Shown here: positions 5,557-6,463 of the stretch, in pieces
Numbering within the stretch: the first letter of the stretch is position 1
Layout of the letters: each line of letters opens with the position of its first letter
NCBI GenBank assembly: GCA_025362535.1
Contig: JANYGE010000125.1
Location: 1-6,463, forward strand
Direction: 5' to 3'
Length of the DNA: 6,463 nucleotides
Source: Hyphomicrobiales bacterium
Lineage (GTDB): Bacteria; Pseudomonadota; Alphaproteobacteria; Rhizobiales; Aestuariivirgaceae
Translations under genes and position numbers: made by a program
Notes under the pieces: generated by a model
What the model saw: the letters and a program-made list of their open reading frames with translations, nothing else
The model's database searches: none
Told to the model about the DNA's origin: nothing

Positions 5557-6463
5557 TTAGCGGCAAGTTGCGGAATAAAGATCACGAATTGTAAAAATGG
5601 GTTTTGCCGATTTGTCCTCGGTAATAAATTGAATAGTCTTGGTTTCACCCGGCAAAAGATCAAAGGCATTGTCAGAGAAATGCCCGGCCACATCAGCCTC
5701 CAGCGCAACATAGTAAGCGGGTTTTTGTGCAGTCAGCAGTAGCGCATCGCCCACCTGCTTGCAGGTGATTTTGGAATCCTCAAAAGCATAGGCCTTATAG
5801 GGCTTGGATGCGAAATGATTGCTATCAGTACCATTCAAAGTGATGTGAAGAATTGAACCATCAAGATCAGCACTATCGATTGAAAGGACTTCAACCGCGC
5901 AATCTGCCGGAATTGATTTTTTCACAGTTTTAATTTTCTGGCGCTCACCATTGGGCTTTACAGCTTCACAGTATACCTCTGCCATAAGAGCCTCCAAGCC
6001 ATCATTCACCGCCATAATGCTTATGGTCTTGCCATCTTTTGCTGGAACCGCAAATGCCGCAAGTGGTGCAAAGAAGCGCCGCGCCATATAATGCAGGGAT
6101 TTCCAAGCCCCGCCATGGTCAAGCCCACTCCACGAGGCTACAGGCCATGTGTCATTGAGCTGCCAGTATAATGTTCCCATGCAATGCGGCTTCAATGTGC
6201 GCCAATATTCGACGGCAACGCGCATCGCCAAGCCATGTTGAATTTGGCTGAGATAGATAAAATCAGCAAACACCATGGGAAAGCGGAAATAGCGGAACAT
6301 GGTTTCAGCAATGCGGGCATTGCCACCTTTGTTTTTCTGATGGCTATCCATCACGGGTGAGGCGATGTTCATGTCTGATGCGGAAGCAAATTCGCGCATC
6401 GCCGCCATGGAGGGGAACGATTGGAACCCAAACTCCGAACAAAAGCGCGGAGTCACATCGCGG
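5557..6463 (-). CDS. GH2-family glycosidase, probable beta-mannosidase, C-terminal part
   Basis: The last 301 residues of a gene whose 5' end lies beyond the right edge; full-length family members run to roughly 800-900 residues. The fragment starts RDVTPRFCSEFGFQSFPS. The Glu at fragment residue 10 (codon 6435-6433), in the SEFG motif, is the catalytic nucleophile of clan GH-A beta-mannosidases. The motif GTLYWQLNDTWPVASWS (96-112) is also typical of this subgroup, followed by KSLHYMARRFFAPL. From about residue 140 onward there are beta-rich Ig-like C-terminal domains. The acid/base Glu and the start are not visible, so signal peptide and localisation cannot be judged. A GTG near the right edge (6456) is an internal Val codon, not the start. 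The gene is the most upstream visible member of the operon and implies that the pathway begins with cleavage of a beta-mannoside or similar glycoside. Confidence 0.9.
   Translation of the reverse strand, partial: RDVTPRFCSEFGFQSFPSMAAMREFASASDMNIASPVMDSHQKNKGGNARIAETMFRYFRFPMVFADFIYLSQIQHGLAMRVAVEYWRTLKPHCMGTLYWQLNDTWPVASWSGLDHGGAWKSLHYMARRFFAPLAAFAVPAKDGKTISIMAVNDGLEALMAEVYCEAVKPNGERQKIKTVKKSIPADCAVEVLSIDSADLDGSILHITLNGTDSNHFASKPYKAYAFEDSKITCKQVGDALLLTAQKPAYYVALEADVAGHFSDNAFDLLPGETKTIQFITEDKSAKPIFTIRDLYSATCR

Noticed and set aside
5544..5711. A 56-codon N-terminal extension of the isomerase-like protein.
   Set aside because: It overlaps the glycosidase coding sequence in another frame, and a strong GAGGAGG site marks the start at 5543.

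Overview
The window is a gene-dense bacterial chromosome segment of about 50% G+C by eye, with short or overlapping gene junctions. The protein families and gene layout would suit an alphaproteobacterium of the Rhizobiales type. That placement is an impression from the proteins, not a proof. No RNA gene, CRISPR array, insertion sequence or tandem repeat was seen.

Right and centre (6463 down to 2267, minus strand): one tightly packed five-gene operon. In order of transcription it holds the C-terminal part of a GH2 beta-mannosidase-type glycosidase (its 5' end is outside the window), a sugar phosphate isomerase/epimerase-type TIM barrel, a Gfo/Idh/MocA NAD(P)-dependent dehydrogenase, a YghZ/Gpr-type aldo-keto reductase and a small VOC (glyoxalase-like) protein. 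Junctions are 13 nt, 9 nt, ATGA overlap and ATGA overlap. The likely theme is intracellular breakdown of a beta-mannoside or related glycoside: the sugar is released or oxidised, an epimerase/isomerase-type enzyme rearranges it, and reductase and glyoxalase-like enzymes act on carbonyl products. The exact substrate cannot be read from the sequence.

Left (1 to 2258): a separate module resembling the Bacillus mhqO-mhqD quinone/catechol detoxification pair. A two-domain VOC ring-cleaving dioxygenase (MhqO-like) is followed after one base by an MhqD-like alpha/beta hydrolase that runs off the left edge. A LysR-type regulator is transcribed divergently from the dioxygenase. The 118-bp gap between them carries a 29-bp imperfect dyad containing a T-N11-A core, which is a good candidate operator. 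The regulator has a CxxC motif in its effector domain, which raises the possibility of thiol-based sensing. The regulator and the sugar operon converge, with only 8 bp between their stop codons.

No stretch longer than 300 bases lacks a gene. The largest gap is the 118-bp divergent promoter region. Most of the window is recognisable enzymology. The points most worth a second look are the LysR operator and CxxC motif, and the combination of enzymes in the sugar operon.
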